Assembly (NCBI GenBank): GCA_945787885.1
Contig: CALZJF010000001.1
Location: forward strand, 62,001-126,000
Source: an uncultured Bacteroidales bacterium
Lineage (GTDB): Bacteria > Bacteroidota > Bacteroidia > Bacteroidales > Bacteroidaceae
Direction: 5' to 3'
Length of the DNA: 64,000 nt
The notes below the pieces were generated by a model. That model was not told where the DNA came from. It did no database searches and worked only from the letters and a program-made list of their open reading frames with translations. The position numbers and the translations under genes are program-made. Shown piece after piece: positions 7,953-16,613 of the stretch; the first letter of the stretch is position 1; each line of letters starts with the position of its first letter.

Positions 7953-10900
7953 TCAACGTCCTGACCGGCGGCCCTCATACATCTTCCAATAGACCACGGG
8001 CAGGACGGTGACAACGAGGATGAGCGTCCCGATGCCTCCCGCAAAGATGGTGATACCGACGGGCATCCAGAAACTGCTCTGCCCGATGATCATCGGAATG
8101 ACACCTACCGCTGTCGTGGCGGTGGTGAGGAAGATGGGCACCATGCGCCGCCGTCCGGCATCGAAGGCGGCATCGCGGGCAGAGAGGCCTTCGGCCATCT
8201 TCTGGTCGGCATGTTCGAAGATGAGGATTTCATTGCGCATGATGATTCCCATCAGCGTGATGAACCCGAAGAGCGAGGTCAGACCGAGCACACGGTTGGC
8301 AGCCCACAGGCCCAACATGGCTCCGGGCAGCGAGAGCCCGATGGCGGCAATGCTGAGGAATGTCAGGTCGAAACGCTTGAAGTTGAAGAGCAGGAAGAAG
8401 AAGATGACCACCATGGAAAGGCTCAGTCCTGACGCGATCTGCGGAATCATCTCATTGTTCTTCTCCGTCTCGCCGCCGATTTCCGCGCGCACCCCCTTGG
8501 GGAGATTCATGCGGCCAATGAAGTCTATCAGGCGGTTCTGTATGGGGAGCGCGAGCACTCCGCGCTTTCCCTCCGCCGTCACGCTGATGCAGCGTTCGCC
8601 ATTGCGGTGCAGGATGTTGGTCTCCGTCCAGACGGGTTCCACTTCCGCCATCTGGCTGAGGGCGACGCTCCCCGTCCTGCCCGCAGCCGCATTGAGCATG
8701 GCGGTGGCGGGCATAAGGCGCATCTGCCGGATATCATCGAAATCCTCCAGCGCGCTCTGCGGCTCATTGCGCAAGACGATGGGCAGTTCATAAGAGAGCG
8801 GCACTCCCTTCTGCCCCTGGGCTTGCACGCCGACAGCACTCTCCCAGATGCTCCCCACCTGCATATCGCCTGCATTCATGGACATCTGCAGGGCAGTCGT
8901 AGCGCGGTTGAAGCCCAACTGTGCCGAAACCACGGGGTCGAGCGTCACCTCTGCCAGCGGGTGGGGCAAGTCGTAGTCCGTATGCACCCATTCGAGTTCG
9001 GGTATCGTGCGCATTTCCGCCATCAGCCGTTCTGCCGCCGTGCGGATAGAGTCGAGGTTGTCGCCGTAGAAGCGGTATTCATACGTCGGACAATCCAGAA
9101 AGTCCATCTGCTGGAATTTCACATAGGCGTTGGGCCAATGGTTGCTGTATTTCGCCATGTATTCATCAATCAGGCGGTTCGTGGTCCGCGTATCAGGGGT
9201 GTTGACGATGAATTGCGCAAAGTTCTTGCCGCCCATCTTGGGCGCATAGGTGACATGGAATCTGGGGGATGCGCATCCGATGAAGGAGGTGATGCCCGTC
9301 ACGCGGCTGTCGCGCTGCAGGACATTCCTCAGACTGTCGGCAATGGCCTGCGTGTCGGCGATTCCGGCACCCTTCGGCAGATAGATTTCCACGGCAAACT
9401 GGTTGCGGTCGGCATAGGGGAACTGGCGCATTTTCAGTTGCGGGAATATCAGTCCGCCGAGCACGATGAGGACGACGGCTCCTCCGATGGTCAGCCAGGG
9501 GTGCTTGAAGTTCCAGGCCAGGAGGCGGTCATAGAGTGCCTGCACATAGTCCGTATAATCGCGCTTTCCGCTTTCCTTGCGGCGTCCGAAGGCTTTCCTG
9601 ATGAGCCCCACTTCGAGGGCGGGCATGACACAGACCGCCAGGGCGAGGCTCACCATCAGATTGATGGTGATACAGATGGGGAAAATGCCGATGACATCGC
9701 CGGCCTCTCCGGTCATCGTCAGGACGATGGGATAGAAGATGGCACAGATGCAGATTGTGGCGAGAAGCATGGGGAAGAAATATTGCCGCACGCTCTCCAA
9801 TGCCGCCTCGCGGCGGTCGTAGCCTTTGCCCAGATACTCCAGATAGCCATCCACGACGACAATGGAGTTATCGACAATCATTCCCAGCACGACGATGAGG
9901 CATGCCAGCGACATGATATTGAGCGGAATGCCGCAGGCATACATGATGCCCACACTGATGAAGGTGCTGAGCGGCACGGTGGCGGCTGTCACCACTGCCG
10001 AACGCCAGGGGAAGAGGAGGAGCATGACGGCAAAGATGATGAGCATCGACTCCAGCAGATTCCACAAGAACTCTGCGATGGAATCGCCCACCACCTGCGG
10101 AAGGTCGGTGATGCGCGTCATCTTCACATCGTCAGGAAGGGTGTTTTCTGCACATTCCTGCAGGGCGGCATCCACTTCCTTGCCGTATGCCAGGATGTTG
10201 TTCCCCTCGTTCATCTCCAGGCTGAGCAGCACGCAGCGGTTGCCGTTCTGCTCGATGAAGCCATTGCTCAAATCATATTCGCGCACCACACGTGCGATGT
10301 CCTTGACGCGAACGCTGTGACCCCGGGCATCGGTGTAGATGATCTGTTCCGCTATCTCGCGCTCGCTCTGCTGCGAGGAAGCAATATGGAAGTCGAGGTT
10401 GTAGCCGGGCGTACTGATGTCGCCACTCGCCGTGGTGAAACCTTGCGCCGTCAGCGTCTGAGCAATGGCAGAAGGTCCGATGCCATAGGCCGCAAGGCGT
10501 TCGCGGTCGATGTAGAGGGAGATTTGCTCGCGCTGGTTGCCCAACTGCTGCACATTGCTCACACTCCTGATGCGGCGCAGGCGGTCGGCAATGGCATCGC
10601 TGTACTGCTGCAGTTCGCGATACGACCGCTGCCCGCTCTCGATGGAGATGAGCAGCGCACTGGTGTCGCCAAAGTTGTCGTTGGCCACGAGTGCCATGAC
10701 GTTCGAGGGCAATTGCTGCTTGAAGCCATTCAGCCCATGCTTGATCTTCGACCACACCTCATCCTTGTTTTTGACATCATCGTTGAGCGCCACGAGCACG
10801 ACGCACATGCCTTGGCTCGACGTGGTGGTGGTCTTGCTGCGTTTCACCTCCTTGAAGGTGAAGAGATAGCGCTCCAAGGGGCGGGCTATCTGGGCTTCTA

Positions 10901-11084
10901 TCTCCTCGCTGGTGGAGCCCGGACTGACGGCGATGACGAGACCCTGGCGGATGACGACGGGTGGAAACTCATCTTTCGGCATTTTATCCATGCCGAAGAT
11001 GCCGAAGAGCGTGAGGAGGCCTACGAGGAGTGCTGTGATTTTGAAATTTTCAAGAGGCCATGCTGCCCAATGTTTCTTTTTCAT
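7953..11084 (-). CDS. RND efflux pump, AcrB/HAE-1 type permease
   Basis: A 1043-residue RND permease, the proton-driven inner-membrane pump of the tripartite system. The N-terminal helix (ITALLVGLLTLFGIFGMDKMP) leads into the first porter region. The central helices carry GMIVDNSIVVVDGYLEYL, the TM4 motif where AcrB has two aspartates; here the second is Asn. Two large periplasmic loops and a second set of helices (SLFGFITLMGIIMRNEILIFEHADQ) follow, giving the normal two-fold arrangement. Heavy-metal (CusA) pumps also carry a single Asp at TM4, but the rest reads closer to HAE-1 drug pumps, so substrates are unknown. It begins 20 bases after the adaptor stop, so the two are translationally close. 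Confidence 0.94.
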   Translation of the reverse strand: MKKKHWAAWPLENFKITALLVGLLTLFGIFGMDKMPKDEFPPVVIRQGLVIAVSPGSTSEEIEAQIARPLERYLFTFKEVKRSKTTTTSSQGMCVVLVALNDDVKNKDEVWSKIKHGLNGFKQQLPSNVMALVANDNFGDTSALLISIESGQRSYRELQQYSDAIADRLRRIRSVSNVQQLGNQREQISLYIDRERLAAYGIGPSAIAQTLTAQGFTTASGDISTPGYNLDFHIASSQQSEREIAEQIIYTDARGHSVRVKDIARVVREYDLSNGFIEQNGNRCVLLSLEMNEGNNILAYGKEVDAALQECAENTLPDDVKMTRITDLPQVVGDSIAEFLWNLLESMLIIFAVMLLLFPWRSAVVTAATVPLSTFISVGIMYACGIPLNIMSLACLIVVLGMIVDNSIVVVDGYLEYLGKGYDRREAALESVRQYFFPMLLATICICAIFYPIVLTMTGEAGDVIGIFPICITINLMVSLALAVCVMPALEVGLIRKAFGRRKESGKRDYTDYVQALYDRLLAWNFKHPWLTIGGAVVLIVLGGLIFPQLKMRQFPYADRNQFAVEIYLPKGAGIADTQAIADSLRNVLQRDSRVTGITSFIGCASPRFHVTYAPKMGGKNFAQFIVNTPDTRTTNRLIDEYMAKYSNHWPNAYVKFQQMDFLDCPTYEYRFYGDNLDSIRTAAERLMAEMRTIPELEWVHTDYDLPHPLAEVTLDPVVSAQLGFNRATTALQMSMNAGDMQVGSIWESAVGVQAQGQKGVPLSYELPIVLRNEPQSALEDFDDIRQMRLMPATAMLNAAAGRTGSVALSQMAEVEPVWTETNILHRNGERCISVTAEGKRGVLALPIQNRLIDFIGRMNLPKGVRAEIGGETEKNNEMIPQIASGLSLSMVVIFFFLLFNFKRFDLTFLSIAAIGLSLPGAMLGLWAANRVLGLTSLFGFITLMGIIMRNEILIFEHADQKMAEGLSARDAAFDAGRRRMVPIFLTTATTAVGVIPMIIGQSSFWMPVGITIFAGGIGTLILVVTVLPVVYWKMYEGRRSGR

Positions 11085-11104
11085 ATCCCTATGCTATACA
11101 GAGT

Positions 11105-12133
11105 TCAACGTATGGCTACGGGGGTGCCTTCGCCCACCTTCTGCCAACCGTCCACAATCACTTTTTCGCCGCCCTTCAGACCTTCCGTGACGACGATGCG
11201 GTTGCCGGATGTCTTCCCCGTGGTGACCCGGCGGGCTTTGGCCTGATTGGCTTCCACCACCCACACGAACTGTCCGCCTCCGGTGAACTGCTGCACACAG
11301 CGGATGGGCAGCGTGATGGCGGCGGGAGTGGCGGCGGCAGCAGGCTTCATCTGCACATCGGCAATCATGCCGGGCAGCAGTTTGCGGTCAGCGTTCTTCA
11401 CGTGTATGCGAATGTCATAGGTGCGGGTGACGGCGTCGGCACTGACTCCCTTCTCGATGCGTCCGCCTTCGTATGTGCGCCCCACGGCTTCTACACGGAT
11501 GGTCGTGGGGGTCTGCGTCGAGAGGCCGGAAATCTCGCGCTCGGGAATGCTCACCTTCACCTTCACCGTGCTGATATCGAGGATGCTGACGATGGGTTCG
11601 GAGGTCAGCACCACGGATCCGGCATGAAAATTCAGGCTCCCCACTACACCGGCAACGGGGGCGCAGATGCGGCAGTCGGCCAGATTCTTCCGGGCAATGT
11701 CGAGCTGGCTCTTGGCTTGTGCCACCTGGCTCTGCACTTCCACCCACTTCACCTCGGGGAGCGACCCGGCTTCATAGACTTGCCGGAGACGCCGCAGGGC
11801 ATCCTGGGCCTGGTCATACTGTGCCTGCGCGGCAGCCACCAGACTTTTGGCCTGCGACATGTCGAGCTCGGCAATGAGCTGCCCTTTGCTGACTGCCTGA
11901 CCCTCTTCAACGCAGACGCGCTGTAGGGTGCCGCTCCCCACGAAACTGACGGGGGTGGAGGTGTTTTCTTCTACGATGCCCACATAGTGTTGCTCCAGAT
12001 AGGCATCCGTCGGGGCAGCTTCTTCTACGCTGACACTGAGGGGAACTGATGCGGCGGGGTCTTTCTTTCCGCACGCTATCACCATGACAGCCAGAAGACA
12101 GCCAAACAGGGTGACGATGAGGGAATTTCTCAT
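11105..12133 (-). CDS. RND efflux adaptor (membrane fusion protein), lipoprotein
   Basis: A 342-residue periplasmic adaptor. The N terminus is a lipoprotein signal: hydrophobic run, then VIAC followed by GKK, so Cys21 is probably lipidated. Domains in order: barrel-sandwich start (VEENTSTPVSFVGSGTL; GQAVSKGQLIAELD), helical hairpin (about residues 100-160: SLVAAAQAQYDQAQDALRRL), second half of the sandwich (ICAPVAGVVG), beta-barrel, and membrane-proximal domain (LKGGEKVIVDGWQKV). It bridges the RND pump and the outer-membrane channel. It is the first gene of the operon, with a promoter about 50 bases upstream. No local regulator gene (TetR, AraC) is seen next to it. Confidence 0.93.
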   Translation of the reverse strand: MRNSLIVTLFGCLLAVMVIACGKKDPAASVPLSVSVEEAAPTDAYLEQHYVGIVEENTSTPVSFVGSGTLQRVCVEEGQAVSKGQLIAELDMSQAKSLVAAAQAQYDQAQDALRRLRQVYEAGSLPEVKWVEVQSQVAQAKSQLDIARKNLADCRICAPVAGVVGSLNFHAGSVVLTSEPIVSILDISTVKVKVSIPEREISGLSTQTPTTIRVEAVGRTYEGGRIEKGVSADAVTRTYDIRIHVKNADRKLLPGMIADVQMKPAAAATPAAITLPIRCVQQFTGGGQFVWVVEANQAKARRVTTGKTSGNRIVVTEGLKGGEKVIVDGWQKVGEGTPVAIR

Positions 12134-12181
12134 AATTCAAAGGAAAGGGTGTTCGCTGGTTATGTATCTGTTTTTCGGCTG

Positions 12182-12210
12182 CAAATTTAGGCAAAAGCGG
12201 CAAAACCAAA
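12182..12210 (-). promoter_or_regulatory. Putative promoter of the efflux operon
   Basis: On the minus strand TAAATTTG (12182-12189) is preceded by TTTG (12207-12210) at a spacing of 17. It lies about 50 bases upstream of the adaptor start. The rest of the 385-base gap up to 12518 holds no feature I can support. Confidence 0.55.
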
Positions 12211-12518
12211 AACTGCATTCCCTTTTCAAGTTTTGCTTTCTTGATCACTACGCCGTATTATGTCAGTCAGGTTTTGCAAACAAAACGCCAGTTGCGCAAT
12301 TAGTTTCTGCCAAAAAAGACGCAGGAACGAGTGTTCTGCGTCAGCATGCCCATCTGATGCGGCAAAAAGCATCAGGAATTTGAGGATCAACAGCAATGGG
12401 GATTCTTCCCAATTAGTACTATCTACGACACATCTATAAAAAAATGGAGCCATGCCATCGTGAACATAGCCCCATTCATATACAATATTATTATCGAGAA
12501 TATAGAATCAAATGATAT

Positions 12519-13322
12519 TTATTGTATTTCTATCCCCCATGTTCCCAAACCTATGCTGTCATAATAGCTGTAAGAGAAAACACCATGTTGCGGTATTTCA
12601 TTTTCGTCATCGTAACTAATAATAGTTTCAGGCAGATTTTGGCAGGGCTTACCCAAAAATCCCAGATAAAGTGCATATCTCAAGCCTCTATCATACCACC
12701 AGTCCAGATTATACATAAACGGTCCAAGATCAACATCCAGCAAAAACGGAGACATCCCATAGCGTTTGAAGTCTGTTTGACTGCCATACGTCAATACTGC
12801 ATATGCGTGATACTCGTCTTGCTGCAACTTTGTCATATTTCCATTTGTCCATTCTATTTTCAGATGGTCTTCATCTGCATCAATCGCAGTGACATGCCCA
12901 TCATTATCATAAGAGAATTTTGTCAAATATGATTCGCCATCAGAATCCTGTTCTATCATTCTGTTCGCAAAATGGTTTTCACCGAATGCAAACGTATAAA
13001 TCGTATGCACACCACCACTATACTGCATTTCTGCAACATAGTCCAAAACAGCACGATCGCTCCTGGGATATGAAATCGTGGCAATCGTGACCAATTCAGT
13101 AGTCTCCTTGCCATTTTCATCTTTCTTGGTGTCTATACTGGTTATCTTTGTAACAAGTCCCTGCTCGTTATATTCATATATGTATCCATCAAGCGGCATG
13201 ACATTTTCTGCCAACGGACTGCCACTTCCGTATTTCTCCTCGAAATCTTCTTCATTGCAAGAACAAAATTGAACAGCAACCAACATGCACAAGAACATGT
13301 GTTTAATCAATGAGACCTTCAT
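12519..13322 (-). CDS. Lipoprotein, DUF4595-like
   Basis: A 267-residue protein with a lipoprotein signal (MKVSLIKHMFLCMLVAVQFCSC, then NEEDFEE), so it is probably anchored in the outer membrane or on the surface. The body is a run of short beta hairpins of YD-repeat type: YIYEYNEQGLVTKI, FSYDNDGHVTAIDAD, LKIEWTNGNMTKL. This pattern fits the DUF4595 group of Bacteroidales, for which I know no function. It is the last gene of a tight minus-strand cluster, 30 bases after the barrel-protein stop. Base composition is clearly more AT-rich than in the flanking efflux and symporter genes. Confidence 0.7.
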   Translation of the reverse strand: MKVSLIKHMFLCMLVAVQFCSCNEEDFEEKYGSGSPLAENVMPLDGYIYEYNEQGLVTKITSIDTKKDENGKETTELVTIATISYPRSDRAVLDYVAEMQYSGGVHTIYTFAFGENHFANRMIEQDSDGESYLTKFSYDNDGHVTAIDADEDHLKIEWTNGNMTKLQQDEYHAYAVLTYGSQTDFKRYGMSPFLLDVDLGPFMYNLDWWYDRGLRYALYLGFLGKPCQNLPETIISYDDENEIPQHGVFSYSYYDSIGLGTWGIEIQ

Positions 13323-13352
13323 GTGTCAGATATAAATTTAATGATTCCTACT

Positions 13353-14174
13353 TCAAAACTGCAAACCTATAAATAGGCGAAGGGTTTTCGTTTTCATTTT
13401 CACAGCTATACTTTCAAAGGGGTCATGGAAATTTCCCTCTTCGTCATAGACATTATTCAAACGCGCCATGGCAACTCCATCATAGTTTGTTGGCCCACAC
13501 CAGCGTGTTTCTATTCCACAAGATATAATCTTGTAGGAGACGGAGAGTCCTGCATTTAAGAAAGTGGCGTAATGATGGTATAATTCTTTATCCTGAATCA
13601 TCACAGAATACGACGGTGTGACTCGGAAATAAAGCTTTAGCTTTAACCGGTCCACGGGGTTTACAGTCAAAGAAGGGCCGACACTCATACCTGCCTCAAG
13701 CTGCCAAATCCCCAAATTCGGCATCCCTGTATCGGCATTGTTGGTTTGTGTATTTTCAGACGCTGGCAAATCAGGATATTTTGCAACGTTGATATCTAAA
13801 AAACTCCAGTCCAAGCCAAATTTCATGATTCCTGCAAGCGGTTTTTTATGCAGGTAGTATGTGCAACCTGTGGTCAGGCCGAAAGCCATATCGCTTTTCA
13901 TATCCGTACTGTTGCTTTTCATGGTTTGCATACCATAGGATACACTGCGGTATTTTCCACGTCGTTTCCATACTTTTTGCATGCGTTCCTCTCGCGCCGC
14001 ATCAAGTTGTGGCAGGTCAGAACTATCTGACTGTACCATCAACATTTCACTTTGCTGATTTCTATCAGAGCTGCTGACTCCAATTGAATCTGTATGGATT
14101 TCCTGAGCATGGCTCACAGAAAATACGAAAAACAACAGACATGAATTATTTATAATTCTTTTTATTTCCATCAT
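13353..14174 (-). CDS. Putative outer-membrane beta-barrel protein
   Basis: A 273-residue protein that I cannot assign to a named family. It starts MMEIKRIINNSCLLFFVF…SHAQ, a signal peptide (a start one codon later is equally possible). After a polar region (to ~residue 75), it alternates short amphipathic strands (FGLTTGCTYYLHKK; LKLYFRVTPSYSVMI; FLNAGLSVSYKI) and ends LFIGLQF, with the terminal aromatic residue expected of an outer-membrane barrel. It may form a small barrel working with the DUF4595 lipoprotein encoded 30 bases downstream. Low GC relative to neighbours suggests a different origin for this pair. Confidence 0.65.
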   Translation of the reverse strand: MMEIKRIINNSCLLFFVFSVSHAQEIHTDSIGVSSSDRNQQSEMLMVQSDSSDLPQLDAAREERMQKVWKRRGKYRSVSYGMQTMKSNSTDMKSDMAFGLTTGCTYYLHKKPLAGIMKFGLDWSFLDINVAKYPDLPASENTQTNNADTGMPNLGIWQLEAGMSVGPSLTVNPVDRLKLKLYFRVTPSYSVMIQDKELYHHYATFLNAGLSVSYKIISCGIETRWCGPTNYDGVAMARLNNVYDEEGNFHDPFESIAVKMKTKTLRLFIGLQF

Positions 14175-14178
14175 ATAC

Positions 14179-14535
14179 TTATTTCCATCCTATTCTTAGC
14201 CCGTACAGTTCCCTTGGGGATGCAAATTCATACACGAAGCGTGGAACTGTATATCCACGTCCTGATGTGCAGCCCTGAGAAAGCCTTTGGAAACGGATGT
14301 GCAGACAACAGCCCCACGCCATACGCATGGAGACCATTACGCCATCTCTTGTTTCCTTTCTGAAGTTTCTCAGGCTTCGCACATACAAGATGAAGAAATA
14401 ACGCCTCTTTCGTCTATCTTGGAGAGATAATGCTATCTTGGAGAGATAATGCTGACAGATTTCCTGTGGCTCAGCCTCAAAACGCAGAGCCACTCCACCT
14501 GTCGGCACCACTACGGATGCTATCGGAAGCGCCAT
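14179..14535 (-). CDS. Hypothetical 118-residue ORF, doubtful
   Basis: The frame ends 4 bases before the next start and has a plausible -7 element 42 bases upstream, which argues for expression. Its last residues (YEFASPRELYGLRIGWK) resemble the end of a barrel protein. Against it: no signal peptide, an Arg-rich middle, and an exact 19-bp tandem duplication (14414-14451) inside the frame. With a single copy of that unit the frame would stop soon after. It may be a remnant of a broken barrel gene and not an intact gene. I do not recognise it. Confidence 0.25.
   Translation of the reverse strand: MALPIASVVVPTGGVALRFEAEPQEICQHYLSKIALSLQDRRKRRYFFILYVRSLRNFRKETRDGVMVSMRMAWGCCLHIRFQRLSQGCTSGRGYTVPRFVYEFASPRELYGLRIGWK
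14414..14451. repeat. Exact 19-bp tandem duplication
   Basis: CTATCTTGGAGAGATAATG occurs twice in direct succession (14414-14432 and 14433-14451). Nineteen is not a multiple of three, so gain or loss of a unit shifts any frame across it. Confidence 0.9.
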
Positions 14536-14576
14536 ATATTTTCGGTCTTTACCGTTCAGCTTCCTGTTTTATTCGG

Positions 14577-14584
14577 CAAAAATA
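14577..14584 (-). promoter_or_regulatory. Putative -7 element upstream of the AT-rich three-gene cluster
   Basis: TATTTTTG on the minus strand fits TAnnTTTG. A T-rich stretch lies near the -33 position but no exact TTTG. It would drive the cluster ending at 12519. The bases from here to the symporter stop (14768) contain nothing else I can name. Confidence 0.35.
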
Positions 14585-14767
14585 CGCATGAAATCTGAAA
14601 AAAAGAAATGATTTTGCAATTTTCCGATGCGAGATTCCTGCCTTTTGAGCAGATTTTTGCCAAAAGCACTGCCACATGGGGTGAAACAGACAGGAATGAG
14701 CGCGCCCTGAAACCATAGCGCAGCAGCTGCCTGCCATGAGCCGCTCGCCTGATTCGCAGCCGACGGC

Positions 14768-16282
14768 CTACAGGCGACTGCGGCGACGAATGAGGAAGAG
14801 GCCGAACATCGTGAGCAAGCCATTGAGCATCAGCAACTCGTAGCCGAAATGATAGCCCCACCAGATGGGGACGAAATGATCGAGCAGGGCGCAGGAGATG
14901 GGGGCAAGGAGGCAGACGATGGGGGTATGGCGGTCTGCCACACCGCGCCGAGTGAGGAGGCCGAAGGCGAAGAGGCCGAGCAAAGGGCCGTAGGTGTAGC
15001 CCGCCATGGTGTAGATGACATCGATGGTGCTGCCACCGCGCAGCAGACTGAACGCGAGGATGGCGACGACGAACGCCATGATGACGGCCACGTGGACCCA
15101 TCGGCGCAGGCGGACGTCCGTGGGGCGGCGGAAGATGTCGATGCAGAGCGAGGTGGTCAGCGAGGCGATGGCGGAGTCGGCACTGGAAAAGGCGGCGGCC
15201 ACGATGCCGAGGACGAAGGGAATGATGACGAGGGTGCCCAGGCTTCCCGAGGCTACGAGCTGCGGGAGAAGGTCGTCGCCACGCTCCGGGAGGGGAAGCT
15301 GCTGCGCCGCGCAGAACACATGGAGCAGAACGCCGAGCCCGAGGAAGAGGGCATTGACGGGCAGGAACGCCATGCCATAGAGGCACACATCTTTCTGGGC
15401 ATCGCGGAGCGTGGCGCACGTGAGGTTTTTCTGCATCATGTCCTGATCCAGCCCCGTCATGACAACGACGATGAACACTCCGCTCAGGAATTGCCGCCAG
15501 AAATACTGCGGCGAGGCGGCATCCCACACGAAGATGTGGGCGAGGGGATGGCGGACGACGGCTGACCATGCCTCTGGAATACTCATGCCGAGGCGGCCGA
15601 CGACGGCGATGATGATGCCGGCGAGGGCGAGAAGCAGGCAGAGCGTCTGGAGGGCATCAGTGCGGACGATGGCTGCCATGCCTGCCTGACGGGTGTAGAG
15701 CCATATCATCAGCAGGACGGCGATGACGACGACGGGGAAGGGTATGCCGCAGGGCGCACCGACGAAGGAGAAGATGACGATGCAGACGACATAGAGGCGG
15801 GCGGCAGCCCCGGTGAGCTTGCTGAGGAGGAAGAAGAGGGCTCCCGTGCGGTGGGTGCGCTCGCCGAACCTACTGGCCAAATAGCCGTAGATGCTGGTGA
15901 GGCGAAGGCGATAATAGACGGGGAGGAGCACGAAGGCCACGACGAAATAGCCGGGAATGAAGCCCATGCACATTTGCAGATAGCTCATGCCTGCCGCCCC
16001 CACCCATCCGGGCACGGAGATCATAGACACGCCCGACAGACTGGCACCAATCATGCCGAAGGCTACCAGGGGCCAGGGGGCGCGGCGTGCGGCGCGGAAG
16101 AAAACATCATTGGCATCATCGCCTGCCTTTACGACGGCACGACGGGCTGCCATGCTGAGCAGCAGGAAATAGCCTACCAACACGGCGAGGACAAGGAGGA
16201 GGGGAGACACGGGGGAGGAGATTTTGGACGATGAGAAGGAAGGGGAGGATGGGCAACAGGGGGGGCTGCACGCTTCCGCCAT
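14768..16282 (-). CDS. Sodium:solute symporter family protein
   Basis: A 504-residue membrane protein of the SSS family with about 12-13 hydrophobic segments. Family features include FGMIGASLSGVSMISVPGWVG in TM2, YLASRFGERTHR after TM3, GLDQDMMQKNLTC, and SSADSAIASLTTSLCIDI in the later half. It should carry a solute (sugar, amino acid, sialic acid or similar) with Na+ across the inner membrane; the solute cannot be read. The start is uncertain. ATG 16282 gives an odd Cys/Pro/Ser-rich N terminus and leaves only ~13 bases after the predicted transcription start. A GTG at 16210 would begin just before the first helix and fits better. It is a single gene. Confidence 0.88.
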   Translation of the reverse strand: MAEACSPPCCPSSPSFSSSKISSPVSPLLLVLAVLVGYFLLLSMAARRAVVKAGDDANDVFFRAARRAPWPLVAFGMIGASLSGVSMISVPGWVGAAGMSYLQMCMGFIPGYFVVAFVLLPVYYRLRLTSIYGYLASRFGERTHRTGALFFLLSKLTGAAARLYVVCIVIFSFVGAPCGIPFPVVVIAVLLMIWLYTRQAGMAAIVRTDALQTLCLLLALAGIIIAVVGRLGMSIPEAWSAVVRHPLAHIFVWDAASPQYFWRQFLSGVFIVVVMTGLDQDMMQKNLTCATLRDAQKDVCLYGMAFLPVNALFLGLGVLLHVFCAAQQLPLPERGDDLLPQLVASGSLGTLVIIPFVLGIVAAAFSSADSAIASLTTSLCIDIFRRPTDVRLRRWVHVAVIMAFVVAILAFSLLRGGSTIDVIYTMAGYTYGPLLGLFAFGLLTRRGVADRHTPIVCLLAPISCALLDHFVPIWWGYHFGYELLMLNGLLTMFGLFLIRRRSRL

Positions 16283-16301
16283 GCCCCAAAAGAAGCGAAT
16301 G

Positions 16302-16309
16302 CAAAGGTA
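16302..16309 (-). promoter_or_regulatory. Putative -7 element of the symporter gene
   Basis: TACCTTTG on the minus strand matches TAnnTTTG; no good -33 is seen at the usual distance. Confidence 0.4.
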
Positions 16310-16446
16310 TGAAGATTTGGGAGAACGCAGAAGGGCGAAGGCTCAGAAGCAGGGGGGCAGCCACCATTTTGGCTGGATATTTGCAGACGGGGGCGAGGGC
16401 GGCAAGCCTGAAGTTTCCATCTTTCCGCCATCACGTTTGCCGGAAT

Positions 16447-16517
16447 AGTCATCATTTTGAGGGCTGAAACCGACCACTTTGAGGGGTGGAACCGACCACT
16501 TTGAGGGGCAAAAATGA
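16447..16517. repeat. Degenerate ~22-bp tandem repeat (locus 2)
   Basis: About three units of the type CCGACCACTTTGAGGGG plus a purine-rich end lie in tandem. They belong to the same loose family as the units at 3961, 40920, 54787 and 60731 (GACCATTTT…GGGGCAAA). They fill most of the gap between the symporter and the DUF4435 operon. Confidence 0.65.
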
Positions 16518-16551
16518 TTAGACAGGAAGGGCTGCGCCTGCGGCATGAAAA

Positions 16552-16594
16552 AAGGCGTGTTCTATAAATCATGAAAATCTATAGAACACTCCTT
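16552..16594 (-). terminator. Terminator of the ATPase-DUF4435 operon
   Basis: GTGTTCTATA (16557-16566) pairs with TATAGAACAC (16580-16589), extended by AAGG/CCTT on the outside with one mismatch. On the minus strand the stem is followed by TTTTTT. It begins 20 bases after the DUF4435 stop. The stem core GTTCTATA is also the core of the miniature-element ends in this window. Confidence 0.65.
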
Positions 16595-16613
16595 CTTAGT
16601 CGTATGGAAACGC

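Noticed and set aside
8607..11246. 879-residue open frame on the plus strand
   Set aside because: Mirror of the RND pump gene; composition rich in His/Asp/Gly repeats typical of an antisense shadow, no domain seen.
12226..12453. 75-residue minus-strand frame
   Set aside because: No leader, no motif, and it overlaps the upstream region of the efflux operon; not convincing as a gene.
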